A DNA stretch of 64,000 nt, taken from Nissolia schottii. Its lineage: Eukaryota; Streptophyta; Magnoliopsida; Fabales; Fabaceae. Of the stretch, positions 1 through 16,620 are shown one piece after another; position 1 is the first letter of the stretch; every line of letters starts with the position of its first letter. The notes below the pieces were generated by a model. It made no database searches, had not been told where the DNA came from, and saw only the letters and a list, made by a program, of their open reading frames with translations. The translations under genes were made by a program, and so were the position numbers. The stretch lies in assembly GCA_003254905.1 (NCBI GenBank), contig QANU01063901.1, forward strand, positions 362,810 through 426,809. Reading direction: 5' to 3'.

Positions 1-917
1 TTACTTCTGGTCACTTGCTTCTATATGTTTCGTGCATGAAAATTGAAGTCTATGTTCGTCATTAATTTGTCTCAATTAGTGAAACTTCCCATGCTTATAC
101 TTCAGTTGTATCATGTATTATTGATTTTTTTTAACTAAGAAAAGAAACTAATTAAGACAGAGAGATGATAATTACAAAGAATGAGGAGGATAACAATCCT
201 CCTTAAGAAAAGAAAGAAAAGGAAGTACAACCAAATGCTTGACAGAGAGAACAACTGAGAGAAAATGATTACTAAGAAGAGAAAATGGTAAATACTTAAA
301 GTTTATGTACAAGCATTCAGAATGTGCCAGAACGTCCTAAGGGGAAACACTAATGGTTGAGCACCGGGTACTCCATCTTAGAGTTACTTATAAGACTAGA
401 TCAGATTATTGAAGATACTGTGTCTAATCTATTACTCTACTGAAAAGTGAAAATACAAGGGTTAGGGATATTCAAGAGATCCCTTGCTCTCCCGAGACTC
501 TTAAGTCCTAATTTCTCCAAAGATACCTTCTATCTCTCTAATCCTTTCTTTTATACTCTTTTGTTACTAAGTAACTAATCCTAATTCCTAATTACATGGC
601 CCACTAATAAGAGCCTGGCCCAAATCCTATCTGTTAGGAGGTTCAGATTCCATTGGAAGTTTATGGGAGGAGGGATGGGCTGTCCTCTCTTACCTTGTGT
701 TTGCTCCAATGGACCAAAGAAATAATATACATAGAATTGAGTATGTTGCAGATTTCAGAGAAAGTTTCCTATGTTACCACATGTTTTTAATATAACCTTC
801 TCATTGTCAATGGTAACAAAATTTGTAGATTGGTGTTTGTTGATTTAGTTTCTGACTTGTGTGTGCTTATAACTATTTTCTTTTACCATTTGTCTCTTGC
901 TGGTTTTGCTTCTGTAG
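1..917. other. Intron of the SIK1-like gene with repeat-like filler
   Basis: No kinase exon is readable here, so this is taken as the intron preceding the first visible exon; its acceptor is the tctgtag before 918. The stretch from about 121 to 720 has a different texture (purine-rich left part, then pyrimidine-rich lines with GGCCCA-type words) and looks like an inserted repeat. I cannot name its family. Confidence 0.5.
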
Positions 918-5648
<4,731 letters not shown>

Positions 5649-6300
5649 GCGGAGTTAGGGAAGTTACCTTTCGTGTGTTTAACTCACTATTTAAACTTTT
5701 CATTCTAATTAAATGTACATATATCATTGTAAGAAATTGTTTTTCTATTATTGTTATTGAATTTTCTTTTGAAGAAATTTTGTATTCTAGTGATAATTAC
5801 TGCACAGCTTGTATAATTAGAGGGTTTTCTCAGTTACATACAAATTGTGACAGACTAAAATGTCTCTTGCATTGTGGGATAATAAGCCAATACATGTTAT
5901 TCTTTTTCATTTATTTTCTATGGTTTTTTCCCCCAATTTGTCTCCTCTTTACAAGAAAAAAAGGAGACTGAAAAAAAACTAAACATTTCCCTAAGGATGC
6001 CGCTGCCTAGTGCTTAGTTCCACAGTTTGCCTATCAGGTTATAAATGATTTCAGAAGTCTGCAGAGATGTGCCTTAAAAGTCAAAATATTCAAATGAATG
6101 AGAAACCGAGCATAATTAAAAAAGAAAGTCTTCAAAGTACTTGTAAAAGATTTCATAAACTTTATAAAAGCTTATTTATTTTGGTAACACCAAAAAAGCT
6201 TATTTGGAATAATATAAAAACATTGCAATTTGCAACCTAATGCCAACAACAGTTTTTCACCTCAACTCAGCAATATCTAAACGAATCTAATTTATATCTC
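5649..6300 (+). other. 3' flank of the SIK1-like gene, no further coding exon seen
   Basis: Pyrimidine- and AT-rich sequence follows the TGA at 5646-5648 and probably includes the 3'UTR. No extra exon, RNA gene or clear transposon end was found. The open frame reading through 5609-5971 is only the last exon's neighbourhood in another frame. Confidence 0.5.
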
Positions 6301-6302
6301 CC

Positions 6303-6495
6303 CACTTGAGGGAGAGTATTATAAATAAACGAATGCATTTCATTTTATTTTACCTTTACTTGTAAGTTGTTTAGTTAGTTACAGTTATGAAACTGTTAGT
6401 TGTTTGACAGTTAGTTTGTTAGCGGCAGTGACTTCTCTATATATACTTGAACTCTACACCATTCGATACAAGTCATTTTTCACATTTTTTATTCT
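6303..6495 (+). repeat. Copia-type LTR remnant
   Basis: A purine tract (TTGAGGGAGAG) resembling a polypurine tract is followed by a TATTATAAATAA start, repeated GTTAGTT words and a CTATATATA box followed by an ACTCTACACC-type stretch. This order is typical of plant Ty1/copia 3' LTRs. There is no coding region attached, so this is a solo or decayed LTR at best. The far boundary is uncertain. Confidence 0.4.
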
Positions 6496-6780
6496 GTAAT
6501 GTAAAAATATTGGACTTATTTGTAAACAAATTAAGGCCATTTTAGAAAAGAATTACCAACGTTCGTATCCTATTATCAGAAACTCGACTAATAATCCATT
6601 CAAAAGTATTTTTTTTTTTCATTTTCAAAACTCGCGAACACTAATTAAGGGACCAATATCCATCACTTACCTTACTAATCCCACATTTTAAATAGTAACT
6701 TATAACCAAGTTATATTGTATTTGAAAACTCAAAAAATGTTCTAAGTATTTTAAAATGTAATTTTTGAGAAGTTTATCAA

Positions 6781-6880
6781 GCATTAGCATCCTTACCAAT
6801 AAATTACGAAACAAGTTAAATAGCTAGTTTAATTTTCATCCAAGCATTGTAAAATATTTTCGTTCGACTTGCGCGTAGCA
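6781..6880. repeat. Dispersed repeat, copy A (partner at 21858-21956)
   Basis: This roughly 100-bp stretch is about 80-85% identical by eye to 21858-21956, sharing CCTTACCAATAAATT, CTAGTTTAATTTT and TTCGACTTG.GCGTAGC. Both copies are in the same orientation. They probably belong to one transposon family; the copy here lies about 130 bp past the U2 gene's 3' end. Confidence 0.55.
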
Positions 6881-7013
6881 TTTAATAAACAAAAGCAATT
6901 GCCTTAATTATTCTTTGATGAAACTCTGGCCATTATAGTTGAGCAACTATAATGTTGGCTACACATTGTAAAACGAATAAAACCCTTGAGACAAACAAGC
7001 TTTAACTAGATTT

Positions 7014-7210
7014 GGTGGGCTGCGCCAGGCCCATGCAATAGTGCAAGACATGGGCGACGCTCAAGAGCCCAAGCAGCAAGCTACTTAGACGGACTCTTGC
7101 CCTTAAAAAATTAATTTAATATCGTGTGGACCATTGGCCCACATATCAGATATTAAACTGATAAGAACAGATACTACACTTGATCTTAGCCAAAAGGCCG
7201 AGAAAGGTAT
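7014..7210 (-). ncRNA. U2: U2 spliceosomal snRNA gene
   Basis: On the minus strand the transcript would begin at 7210 with ATACCTTTCTCGGCCTTTTG, the invariant U2 5' end. Then come the branch-point recognition sequence GUAGUA (within about 7164-7180), the stem IIa/IIb region, a U-rich Sm-like site near 7101-7112 and a 3' stem ending GCCCACC. The length of about 196-197 nt agrees with plant U2. A plant snRNA 3' box, CA-N8-AGTTAAA, follows at about 7001-7016. U2 snRNA pairs with the intron branch point in the spliceosome. The intact core, promoter and 3' box argue for a working gene rather than one of the many U2 pseudogenes, but expression cannot be judged. The exact 3' end may be off by a few bases. 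Confidence 0.93.
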
Positions 7211-7234
7211 GAGTTGCAATGTGTTAGGTCTTGC

Positions 7235-7287
7235 TTTTTATAACATGCTTTCGGCTTGTTTCTTCATAGCTTCACCGATGTGGGACT
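7235..7287 (-). promoter_or_regulatory. U2 snRNA promoter: USE and TATA box
   Basis: The upstream sequence element AGTCCCACATCG is a perfect match on the minus strand at 7276-7287. TATAAAAA follows at 7235-7242, placing it at about -25 to -32 from the transcript start. The 33-bp gap between the two is the spacing known for plant snRNA genes read by RNA polymerase II; Pol III types (U6) have a gap about 10 bp shorter. Confidence 0.9.
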
Positions 7288-7796
7288 TCCACTATACATA
7301 CTGCTTCACGCCGAATGTTACACTTTCTTCTCATCAGTTACTCTCTCTCTCTCTGCCATATTTTCTGGAGACTCTCACATCACACTATAATTTACTTATG
7401 CACTACGAATGAAATGAACAGAACGGCACCCCACTCCAGTAGAAGAGATGAGCAAATGAGAAAAGAGAGATGTTCCTTCACGCTTCTTCCTTGTGACAGA
7501 CCAAAAATCATGCGACTATGTGAGGTATTATAATAGTCAACGCATCATTCGGTTGTTTTAACTGTCATCTAGGAAAATCATCCCAAAAACAATTGATTGT
7601 AGTGAAAACAAATTGTACAGGAACGATAAGAGTCCAGAGAAATTTCAGTGTAATTTGTTATTAAGTGTAATTTCTCAGCTTGCAGAATTTTCATCTCATT
7701 TTAAAGGACCTTCTTGCGTGTCTTTGTAGCCAACATCATTTAGGCATCAATGGTTTAGTCCGTTCTCCTCTTGCTTCTATAGGGGGCGGTGTTCAT

Positions 7797-8390
7797 AGAT
7801 TTCTTTCCTTTCCTTAAACAAATAGCTGTTTTTGATCCATCCAGGTTTGTTCTTTACCTTCCAAAGTTTCACAATTTACTCTCTAAACCCTCCACATGTT
7901 CGATAAAATGTCTCAATATAAAACCAACTTGATCCCTAGAACGAAATGAATGATATTAGTGATAAACAACCTAAACGCTTCCCTTGTTTGATAGGTTAAT
8001 TTTGCTTGGTATGCTGTACAGAGTTAGCAGGATTGTTCCTTGCTGAATATGTAGCATATTTGTGGAAGAGGAAATTCCGGTGTTGTTGTGTGTGTGGCAA
8101 TGACTACAATTCAGGAAGATAAAGCTAAAGATCATGGTGGTAAGCAAGCAGTGACAGCTCAGAATTCAGGTTCTTCTTCTTCTTCTTGTTCTTTTAAGAG
8201 ATGGGGAAGGAAAGGTCCCTTTGTCAGATATGGCCTCCCCATGATCTCTCTCACTGTTCTTGGTGCTCTTGGCCTTGGTCATCTCTTGCAAGGAAGGTTT
8301 GTCCCTAATTCTTTCATCAAGTGGCTTCATTTCCATGTTTTTCTCCCTTGTAGTTATCCTCTGTTGAAATGAAAATCAGCNTTCGGCATT
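7797..8390 (+). pseudogene. Truncated COX16 duplicate (5'UTR exon, intron and coding exon 1 only)
   Basis: The stretch parallels the full COX16 gene. Its 5'UTR exon end (donor at about 7850) matches 16120-16156, the 5'UTR intron matches without the hAT insert, and coding exon 1 (8100-8296) matches 19182-19360. The ATG at 8100 opens residues with the same [15 protein letters not shown] core and hydrophobic segment. Homology continues into intron 1 and fades after about 8390-8430; exons 2 and 3 are absent. Exon-1 differences from the full copy include only in-frame length changes (a Gly and a Ser-rich stretch), so the frame is intact. Without splicing partners the frame reads into intron sequence and stops at 8370-8372, giving 90 residues from the ATG. 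It is probably a fragment left by a local duplication. The N at 8391 is an assembly blemish. Confidence 0.85.
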
Positions 8391-8439
8391 GAGGATATGA
8401 AGGTCTTGGGAAGAAGAAGAGGTTGCAATTGGAAGAAGG

Positions 8440-9972
8440 AGAAGAGAAATGAGAAGGAGAAGAGAGAGTGGAGCTCTGAGCAGAGAAACTGCATCCACTG
8501 CCATTGCAGTTCACGAATGAAGGAAGCAGTGTAAGGACTAAGGAGAAGAAGACACTCTTCAAAGTCTATAGTCCTTTTTTTTTTTGGTAAACGTGTCCAA
8601 AGTTTTTGGTAAATGGGTTTATAGTCCTTTTTTTTGGGTCTTGAATCTATACAGAAATGCTTTGGGCCCATTTACTTTGACCCCAAATATATCTGGCTTG
8701 CACTTATTGCTTATAATTATAAGATTTATCCCCGAGTAAATTTTTAATTTGGTTTCCACTAAATAAGTGATGGTTCGATTTGGTCCTTAATATAATAAAA
8801 TGCTCATGTTAAACTTATCATTTTTAAGCACGAGTCAAACTAGTCTCTTTGCACGCAGTCAGACTTTATAAATGAGGTTAATCGCATCTTTAGAAGTATA
8901 ATTAAATGCTTTAGGTATTACTGTCACTTCGATTCGTGTTTAACCATATTTATAAAGTGTAATTAAACATAGAGGAACTATAATTAAACATAGAGGAACT
9001 AATTTGAAGTGTTTGAAAATAACGGTGACTATCTTGAGTTTTTTTTCAAAAGAACTAAATTGAACCATAGATCTCATTAGCTTCATTGTATTATTAATTC
9101 ACATGTCAACAAAAGAAGAAAAAGGGAATCTCACATGTATCAATTTCACTTTGATAGATGAATGGAATGATCCATATAACATTATGGTTAAACCACCAAA
9201 AGACTACTTTGTAATGGATGAAACTATGTAACATTAACACAAGTCTGACCTCAATGAAACAATAACGTCATATGCACTTTCAATAACAATAAAATAATAG
9301 ATTTCAACTTAGACAAAAGATGTGCAATTCTTAGAGAAGGACTACCATGTTGGTTCATGCAATCGAATTTACATAGATTAGAATCAATGAGAATTCTCAA
9401 GAGAAGAATAAGGAATTGGGATGTGTCATTTGTATAGAGATTTTCGTAGAGAAAAGAGAAAAGGTTGGTTACCATTGCACTCATGCCTTCTGTCAAATGA
9501 AGTTCCTTCATTTAAAATTCTTGATCCTAGTAGCTACTGCACCTCCTTCTCTTTGGACTTCATCGGATCACTTGACACGTGTCATTCATTGTTAAGATAT
9601 ATTCTTTCATATTCCATAGAAAAAGAAACCTCTTTCTCATGGATCATAGCCTTTAATTGTAAGAGTAAAGAGACAAAGGAAACATAGAAAAGAGAAATGA
9701 ACGGTAAATAGTTAAGTTGAAGAAAGAAAAGTTCTTACTCCTTGTTTATACAAGTATTTTTTTTATTGATAACCAATTATTCTTTCTTGCCAGGGTTTCT
9801 TACCCTCCACGTCATCACCTTCCAAGGTGGCATTCTCTATGGCATTTGTCACATGGTGATAAATACATCACCCTTCAATCTATTTATCTTAGGTCATCTT
9901 GAAATATTCCCATTTGATTGAATATAGGTAGAAGCTCTTTTCCTTTCAATATCTTATATTTGTTTGTCATAT

Positions 9973-10012
<40 letters not shown>

Positions 10013-10875
10013 ATTAAAAAAAAACAAGATAATATCAAATGTAATGCTAATTTTTTTCATCAATGAAAGTTAAAGATGAAACGAAATTTTTTAGTTTTTT
10101 AGAAATACATCTTTGAATTATACATAGTTTGGGTCTTTTATATTTTCTCACACATATGAGCTCATGAAGTAGGAAAATACTTGTTTGCCTAGTAAAATGC
10201 TCGAAACCGACTGAGTTGTTTGACATATGATGACTTTGATGATTTCTTTGTTAGACGAAATCATGCAATATCTTCCGGGCACGATAACATCTCTCCGTGA
10301 AGTATTTAACATAAATTACTAGTGGGTCACAACCAACAAATGCAAAACTAATATCCACACTTAAAATTATTATTATTATTAAGTTTTTACATCATTATAG
10401 TTATGTAATTAAAAACTTGGCCCTTGGTATGGAAGAGCAACATAAATGGAAAAATTATATCCATACATGTAGATAGATATTGTCATATATTCCCAACCAA
10501 TGTAGCATGAAATGTTATCAAGCATGGAGAAGGGAAAAAAATTGTAACAACACCTATTGGCATAACTAACAGTGGCTACCTATTCTTCTTCCTAGATTTC
10601 CCCTTCCCTGTAGACCCGGGATCATTTCTCTTTCTTTATTCACACAATTGAAAATATTACCTCATAGAGAGAGAGAGAGAGAATTGTGGAAAAAATATCG
10701 TGGCCCAAAACAGAAACAAAGAACAAAAACACAAAGGAATAGCTAGCTAGCTAGCCAGAATACCATTTTTTGCAGTGTGGTCACCACCCTCACCCTTCAT
10801 TTTTTTTTTCCTTTCTTTCTTTCTTACCCACTTTGAAGGAACAATTTTGATAGTAAGTGAGAGTGAATGAAACAC
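8440..10875. other. Intergenic stretch with decayed inverted repeats and an (AT)n microsatellite
   Basis: No gene is supported. About 8735-9075 carries weak inverted sequence (ATGGTTCGATTTGGTCC against its degenerate complement near 9050-9070), like a Mutator-type foldback relic. A dinucleotide (AT)n tract runs at about 9976-10009 and (GA)n at 10665-10682. The last few hundred bases are the presumed promoter and 5'UTR of the NPH3-like gene; a GCTAGCTAGCTAGC-like repeat sits near 10742-10755. Confidence 0.5.
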
Positions 10876-13800
10876 ATGGCGTGCATGAAGTTGGGATCCA
10901 AATCTGAGGTCTTTTACCTTGATGGCCAAAATTGGTTAGTTTCTGTTCCTCATTTCTTAATAATTCCTTATTGATTTACAAAGTTCATAAACTCATCATT
11001 TTTTGTGTCCTCTCACATTCTGTCGCTGTTAAAACATTTTCCTTTCATCTCATTGACAAGTTTAGAACCATTGGTTTATATTCCAGAATGTTTTGTCGGA
11101 ATGATGCGACATGATTGGTTATTGTATAACTATAACCATCATGACAAAACTCGTTTTCTGTTAGCTCTTTGTCTGTGAATATGTAAAGGGTAACTGTTTG
11201 TAGTGTTTTAGGAAGTGGTTTTGTCATGTGATTTTGAAACGGTTTTGTGGTTAAAATTGGAATGGTTTGTAAGTTTATGGAAATTAAGGAAATTATACAC
11301 ACACACACCCCTTATCTTGTGACCCCAATAGTTGCATGCTGGATAACAGGTTCCATTTTCTTAGTCATAATGATACATTAATTTTGGCTCAAGTTTTGAT
11401 AATTTTCTTAAGAAAAGTATTAAAATTTCTGTTATACTAGATGTCTAGCATGAAAAAAAAAATGCTTAACACTTTATGTTTATCAATTGAATTCACAAGC
11501 TGTGCAGCATAGACTTTTTACTACATTCTACTAGTACTCTGGTCTATAATAATGAATTTTCATAACCTTGCTGACCATCCTATGCCCCAACTATAGGCTC
11601 TGCTCAACTGGACTTCCAAGTGATGTCATTGTTGAAATTGGTGAGACATCTTTTCATCTCCACAAGGTGTGTTTTCAACCTTCAACCTAGAGTTTGTTTT
11701 TATAAACATTCTTGTATGGATACAATTCTAACTCCTCGTGATTAAGCATAGTAACAACAAAATAGGATGATACACTAATCACTTGTTTTTGTGTCCCGCC
11801 AATTTTATTGCAAGTGTGCTTAAATATAATGTGTTAGAATTGTGTCTACATAAGAATTTTTCTTGTTTTCATACTATGTCTATATCTCTTATCACTTTCC
11901 ATGTTGACGTCTTTAACCCCATTCTTGGTGTATTAACCAGTTCCCGTTGATATCAAGAAGTGAAGAACTAGAAAGCCTAGTGAAAGAATCATCAAATGAC
12001 CATGAAAAATCTATCATAGAACTCCATGACTTGCCAGGAGGAGCCAAGGCCTTCTTGCTTGTGGCAAAGTTTTGCTATGGTGTCAAGATGGAGCTGATCC
12101 CATCAAATATTGTCAGCCTCCGGTGCGCTGCTGAATACCTCCACATGACCGAGGACTACGGCGAGGGAAACCTCATCATACAGACAGAAAACTTCCTCAA
12201 CCACATATTTGGCAACTGGACAAACACTCTCAATGCCCTCAAAACATGCGAAGAAGTCTTGCCTTTCGCTGAAGAGCTCTGCATTGCCTCAAGGTGTATA
12301 CATTCCTTGGTGCTCAAGGCAGCAGATCCAAGCTTGGTTGTTACTGTCCAGAGTGTTGTTCAGAGCCCTGAAGATGGGGCAAGCATCACAACAAAGGCAT
12401 CATCAGGGGAAGATTGGTATGTTAATAATCTATCATTTCTCCCTAAAGCTTAAGCTGAGGGGAAGAAGCAATTGAATGATTTTCATATATAGTCTCTTTA
12501 CATGCCCCTTCATGCAGGAGCTTTTTTGGCTTGCAACGTGAATAATTTTTATTGAACCCTTGATCTTTTGGTCATAATAGCCTTGATACCATGCCAATAA
12601 TCATCTCTCCAAAAAAAAAAAAAATTAAGCTAATGGGAGGAGGCACTTTAATGGTTTTTATATATCTTTACAGGTGGTTCGAGGATGTTTGTTCACTGAG
12701 TTTGCCATTGTACAAGAGGTTCATGCAAGGTGCTAATGCAAGGCATATGAAGCCAGAGAGAATTGTTGGATCCCTTGTCTACTATGCAAAGAGGCATGTC
12801 CCTTTGTTAGGAAGCCAATCAATTCCTTCTTCTTTTAAGTCCAATCTCTCAACACCTTCTGAGGCAGATCAGAGGAACCTCATTGAGGAAATTGTGGAGT
12901 TGATGCCTAATGTGAAAGGAATCACCCCAACCAAGTTCTTGCTTAGGGTCCTCAGAACAGCAATGGCATTATATGTAAGCTCATCCTGCTGTGCTAGCTT
13001 GGAGAAGATGATTGGTGCTCAATTGGATGAGGCAGATCTTGACGATCTCTTGATTCCGAATATCGGCTACTCCATGGAGACCCTTTATGATCTTGACTGT
13101 GTTCAAAGGATGCTTGACCACTTCATGATTGTAGAGCATGACGTGATCGATTCTGCTACATCTAATGACATAGAGGAAGAGAGAGGAAGATTGGTTGTTG
13201 AGGCTTCTTCTCAGGTTGTGGTGACACCAATGACAAAAGTGGCTAATCTTATGGATAATTATCTGGCTGAAGTTGCACCTGATGTCAATGTAAAGCTGCC
13301 AAAGTTTCAGTCACTTGCTTCTGTGATTCCTGACTATGCCAGGACCCTTGATGATGGCATATACCGTGCAGTTGATATATATCTCAAGGTACAAAAATAA
13401 AGGAACCATTGGTCTGCATATCTTCTGATCTATGTAACTAATTCCACCTAACAAGACAAGGCCTAGTTGTTTCCAATGATGTTTCACTAATTAGATTCTC
13501 AATTTTTCATGGCAGGCACATCCTTGGTTGACAGATTCAGAGAAAGAACAGATGTGCAGGCTCATGAACTGCCAGAAGCTCTCCCTAGAAGCCAGCACCC
13601 ATGCGGCACAGAACGAGCGACTCCCCCTCCGAGTAGTAGTGCAAGTCCTATTCTTCGAGCAGTTGAAGCTCCGGACATCAGTCGCCAGCTGGTTCTTCGA
13701 ACCCAACAACTTAGAAGCCTCGCAGAACGTCAGCGACAACCTTGATCTCATAAGGCGTGATGGAGTCATACCCTACAATCCGATCATAGCCTTTGACAAC

Positions 13801-14028
13801 ATGAAGGAGCGAGTTTTTGAGCTTGAGAAGGAATGCTTGCACATGAAGCGAGAGCTCGAGAAGATGACGAAGTCAAAGGTCAGTTGGAACGTGATCCTCA
13901 AGAAATTAGGGTGCAGGCTAATGCCTAAGCCTCAACCCAATGCCATGGTGTCAAAGCCTTGCAGGAAGTCAAAGATTTCGCCTGCATCAGGAAACCAGAT
14001 GAAAGATAAGGTCATGGCTGTGAAGTGA
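10876..14028 (+). CDS. BTB/POZ and NPH3 domain protein (NPH3/RPT2-like family)
   Basis: Five exons join cleanly: 10876-10934, 11597-11666, 11941-12416, 12674-13388 and 13516-14028, coding 610 residues. The start [11 protein letters not shown] is the usual opening of this family. A BTB fold follows (about residues 28-130, with [19 protein letters not shown]), then the NPH3 domain from the WW at 201-202 to about 490, including [44 protein letters not shown] and [21 protein letters not shown] short coiled coil lies at about 533-562, then a basic tail. Family members act as CUL3 substrate adaptors and as partners of phototropins or AGC kinases at the plasma membrane, in phototropism, auxin transport and related responses. 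The N-terminus resembles the Arabidopsis At1g30440 branch more than NPH3 or NPY1, but I would not assign a specific orthologue. All intron borders are GT-AG. Confidence 0.93.
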
Positions 14029-14757
14029 AAATAAGGAGATTCTTAGTTTTAATTATTAATCTTTTTCTAGTTGATGCTACTTTGGTGATCAATTACTTGC
14101 TTTTCTTATATGCTACTTTAGACATTATGATTAGAACTTCTTATGTAGTTTCACTTTTGGGTTAGGCCTTTTTTGGTCTGCATCAATGACTACTGTTTTC
14201 TAATGGTTTAGCTAGTTATGTTCAGTTCATAAGCTAAAGGTTTCTTTTGTTACTTATGCTCCTCCATTGATCTCTCTCCTATGATCATCTTCTTTTTTCT
14301 TAATTTATGGAAATGGCTTTTTGATCAATAAGAGTAACCATGTATGGTGAAGTTGTGAAATTTGACATTTTTGCCTCTAAAGCTTGTAATTATTACTTAA
14401 TCAAACTTTTATGTTTACGCATTAAGTTTGGCTCTAATGCTTTTTTATTTTTTTTTTCTATTTTCATCCGTATTTTAACTTTCCCCCCTATAAACAGAAT
14501 ATTTATTTTTATTAATAACAGAATATATTTTTAGTAAATGACTTTAAACGTTTCAAAAGTTTTCACTAAATAAATCATATTTTTAATATTTCATATAACT
14601 TAATTTAAGATCAATTTGATACTTCGTACCACTTTAATATATTTTTAAAAATGTAAACAAATGTTAATATTGAACTATATATCTATCTCCAATTAATCCC
14701 AAGCCTGATATGTTTAATCATCAAGATAATATCTAATGATTCAACCATTGAATTAAT
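14029..14757. other. 3' flank of the NPH3-like gene
   Basis: Pyrimidine-rich sequence consistent with a 3'UTR (to about 14340), then AT-rich sequence. No other feature is seen. Confidence 0.5.
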
Positions 14758-15402
14758 AAAATTTAGGAAAATTTTTCAATTTAGTCCCTTTTGATTTTTA
14801 TTTCGATCAACTTGATCCCTATTAATTTTTTTTTGTCAATTTCGTCCTTCTTAATTTTCAAAGTCAGACAATTTCATCGTTACATTAATCTGCTTAACGG
14901 TGGTTGCTGACGTGACACTTGACGGAGCGACGTGGCATGTTAACTGCCACGTCACCCCGTCCATTTCAGCGTCATTGGCATGTGCCTCACACATGAGGTG
15001 AAACAACGTCGTTTTGTTGTCCTTTATAATTTTTATTTATACTTTTTTCATAAAAGTTTGATTTTTTTTTAACTCATCAGTAACACAGTTCAAGTATAAA
15101 ATATATATAGTTGTAGTAAAATAACACAATAATATTGGTAGCTTAGTGGTAATGATTTTTGCTTATTTAGCTTGATTTATTAAATTCAATTTTTGAGTCA
15201 CTAATTAGTAACGCAATTTAAGTATATAATAAATATAATTGTTGTAACATTATATTATAATAATGCTGGTAGTTTATTGACAAAGTTGCTTGTCTTTCTC
15301 TAAAGAGACCTAAGTTAAAGTCTTACCTCTTATAAAAAATAATTTTTTTTTAATAAAAATGAAAATCAAGAGAGACTAAATTGGAGGTTTTTCCTAAAAT
15401 TT
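14758..15402. mobile_element. Mutator-like foldback element
   Basis: The ends are inverted copies of each other: AAATTTAGGAAAA then CAATTTAGTCCCTTTTGATT on the left, and the complement of AAATTTTAGGAAAAACC then CAATTTAGTCTCTCTTGATT on the right. An internal palindrome around GACGTGGCATG...TGCCACGTC lies at about 14930-14956. There is no transposase frame, so it is non-autonomous. I could not fix a clean target duplication. Confidence 0.6.
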
Positions 15403-15910
15403 AATACTTATAAGAAAGTATTCAATAACTTACTCTTATAAAAAGTGAGATAGTAAGAACAATTTCTTGTGATCCTTGACTTGACATAAAATAACTCTAA
15501 AACATATGACTAATGTGTACACTCTTAAATGAATTTAGAAACACAAAATAATTAGTCACAGCGGTAGTTACCTTAGTTTATAAAAGAAAAAAGAAAGTCA
15601 ATGTAATCAAGCTCCCAAAACTGCCAAGCAAATATGCAAGTTTTTGATTTTGTTGTAAATATAAATGGAATTAGAAAAGGAGATGTTGAAATAAATTTAC
15701 ATAGATAGAAAGTTTGAAAACTAATCTTGATCAAATGAGTTTGAAAACTGCGTGGTGTGTGAAAAAAGTTAGTAACGGTGTAAATAATGACATTTTTAAC
15801 CAAAAAAAAAAGTAGCTAAATAATTTTTTTATCAAGATAAAAATGGAAAAAAAAGTTAGACACTAATAAAAGTTATTTTCATGAATTCTCTTTATTGTAT
15901 ATATAGATAA
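15403..15910. other. Intergenic AT-rich stretch before the COX16 promoter
   Basis: No gene, RNA or clear transposon end is seen. The 76-residue minus-strand frame at 15573-15803 lacks recognisable features and is regarded as chance. Confidence 0.5.
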
Positions 15911-15915
15911 TATAT

Positions 15916-15987
15916 AGCCCAATATATCAAAAACAACAATAGTTGTGGCCCAATCTCAAGATTGAAGATACATGACCCATGAGCCCA
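15916..15987 (+). promoter_or_regulatory. Site II-type (GCCCA/TGGGC) cluster in the COX16 promoter
   Basis: Three GCCCA words (about 15917-15921, 15947-15952 as GGCCCA and 15982-15987 as AGCCCA) lie just upstream of the likely transcript start. Site II elements (TGGGCY) bound by TCP factors are known to drive plant nuclear genes for oxidative-phosphorylation components, so their presence suits a COX assembly factor. The motif match is visible; the function is inferred. Confidence 0.5.
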
Positions 15988-16344
15988 AATCTTAGGCGCT
16001 GAGCGAAACCCCCCTCTTTCGCTATCGTCTTGTTCGTAGCAACAACTCGACATTCTCAGAGGAAGCGGATCTTTCACTTCACAGCAACAACCAAGTGACG
16101 AGCTAAAGAACAATCTTTCCTTTCCTTGAACAAATAGCTGTTTTTGATCCATCCAGGTTTGTTCTTTACCTTTCAAAGTTTCACAATTTACTCTCTAAAC
16201 CTTCCACATGTTCGATAAAATGTCTCAATATAAAACCAACTTGATTCTTAGAACGAAATGAATGATATTAGTGTTAGTGACCCAAACAGACCCAACAGAA
16301 TTCACAGCAACCTAAACGTAATACTGTCCAAAAAATCTAATTTA

Positions 16345-16620
16345 GAGGGCAGCCCTGGGCCCATTAGTTTAGGCCCATATAATAGTTAGACCAAGCCCTA
16401 CTCTATATTTGTCATGGGCTTCACATTGGGCTTGGGCCAACAACTCTCATTCCATCTCTCATCTTTGTCGCTCACAACTCACAAGCGTGCGCCACCATCT
16501 CTGGACGCATCTCGACCATTGCTGTTACGTCACGCCGCCATCGCCGCCGCTTCACGCTGCCATCCCTCCGTGTCGGCGAGCTCGCGTTTCGCTCCAATCA
16601 GGTGCATTTCGCGTTTCGCT
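16345..16620 (+). promoter_or_regulatory. Promoter- and 5'UTR-like segment carried by the hAT-like element
   Basis: The segment holds repeated GGCCCA/TGGGC words (16355-16440), a TATAATAG/CTATATTT AT-rich patch, then a CpG-rich leader with CGCCGCCATCGCCGCCGC-like text ending in a possible donor (AATCAG then GTGCAT) near 16601. This is the texture of a plant housekeeping promoter and leader, unlike the surrounding repeat. It may be a captured host gene start or the element's own promoter. The overlapping open frames at 16409-16738 show no recognisable domain. Confidence 0.35.

Noticed and set aside
13491-13769. Frames overlapping the last NPH3 exon (both strands)
   Set aside because: The frame carrying the NPH3 domain is unambiguous; these are shadows.
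15135-15180. TAGCTTAGTGGTAATGA, A-box-like
   Set aside because: There is no B box at the right spacing and it lies inside the foldback element.
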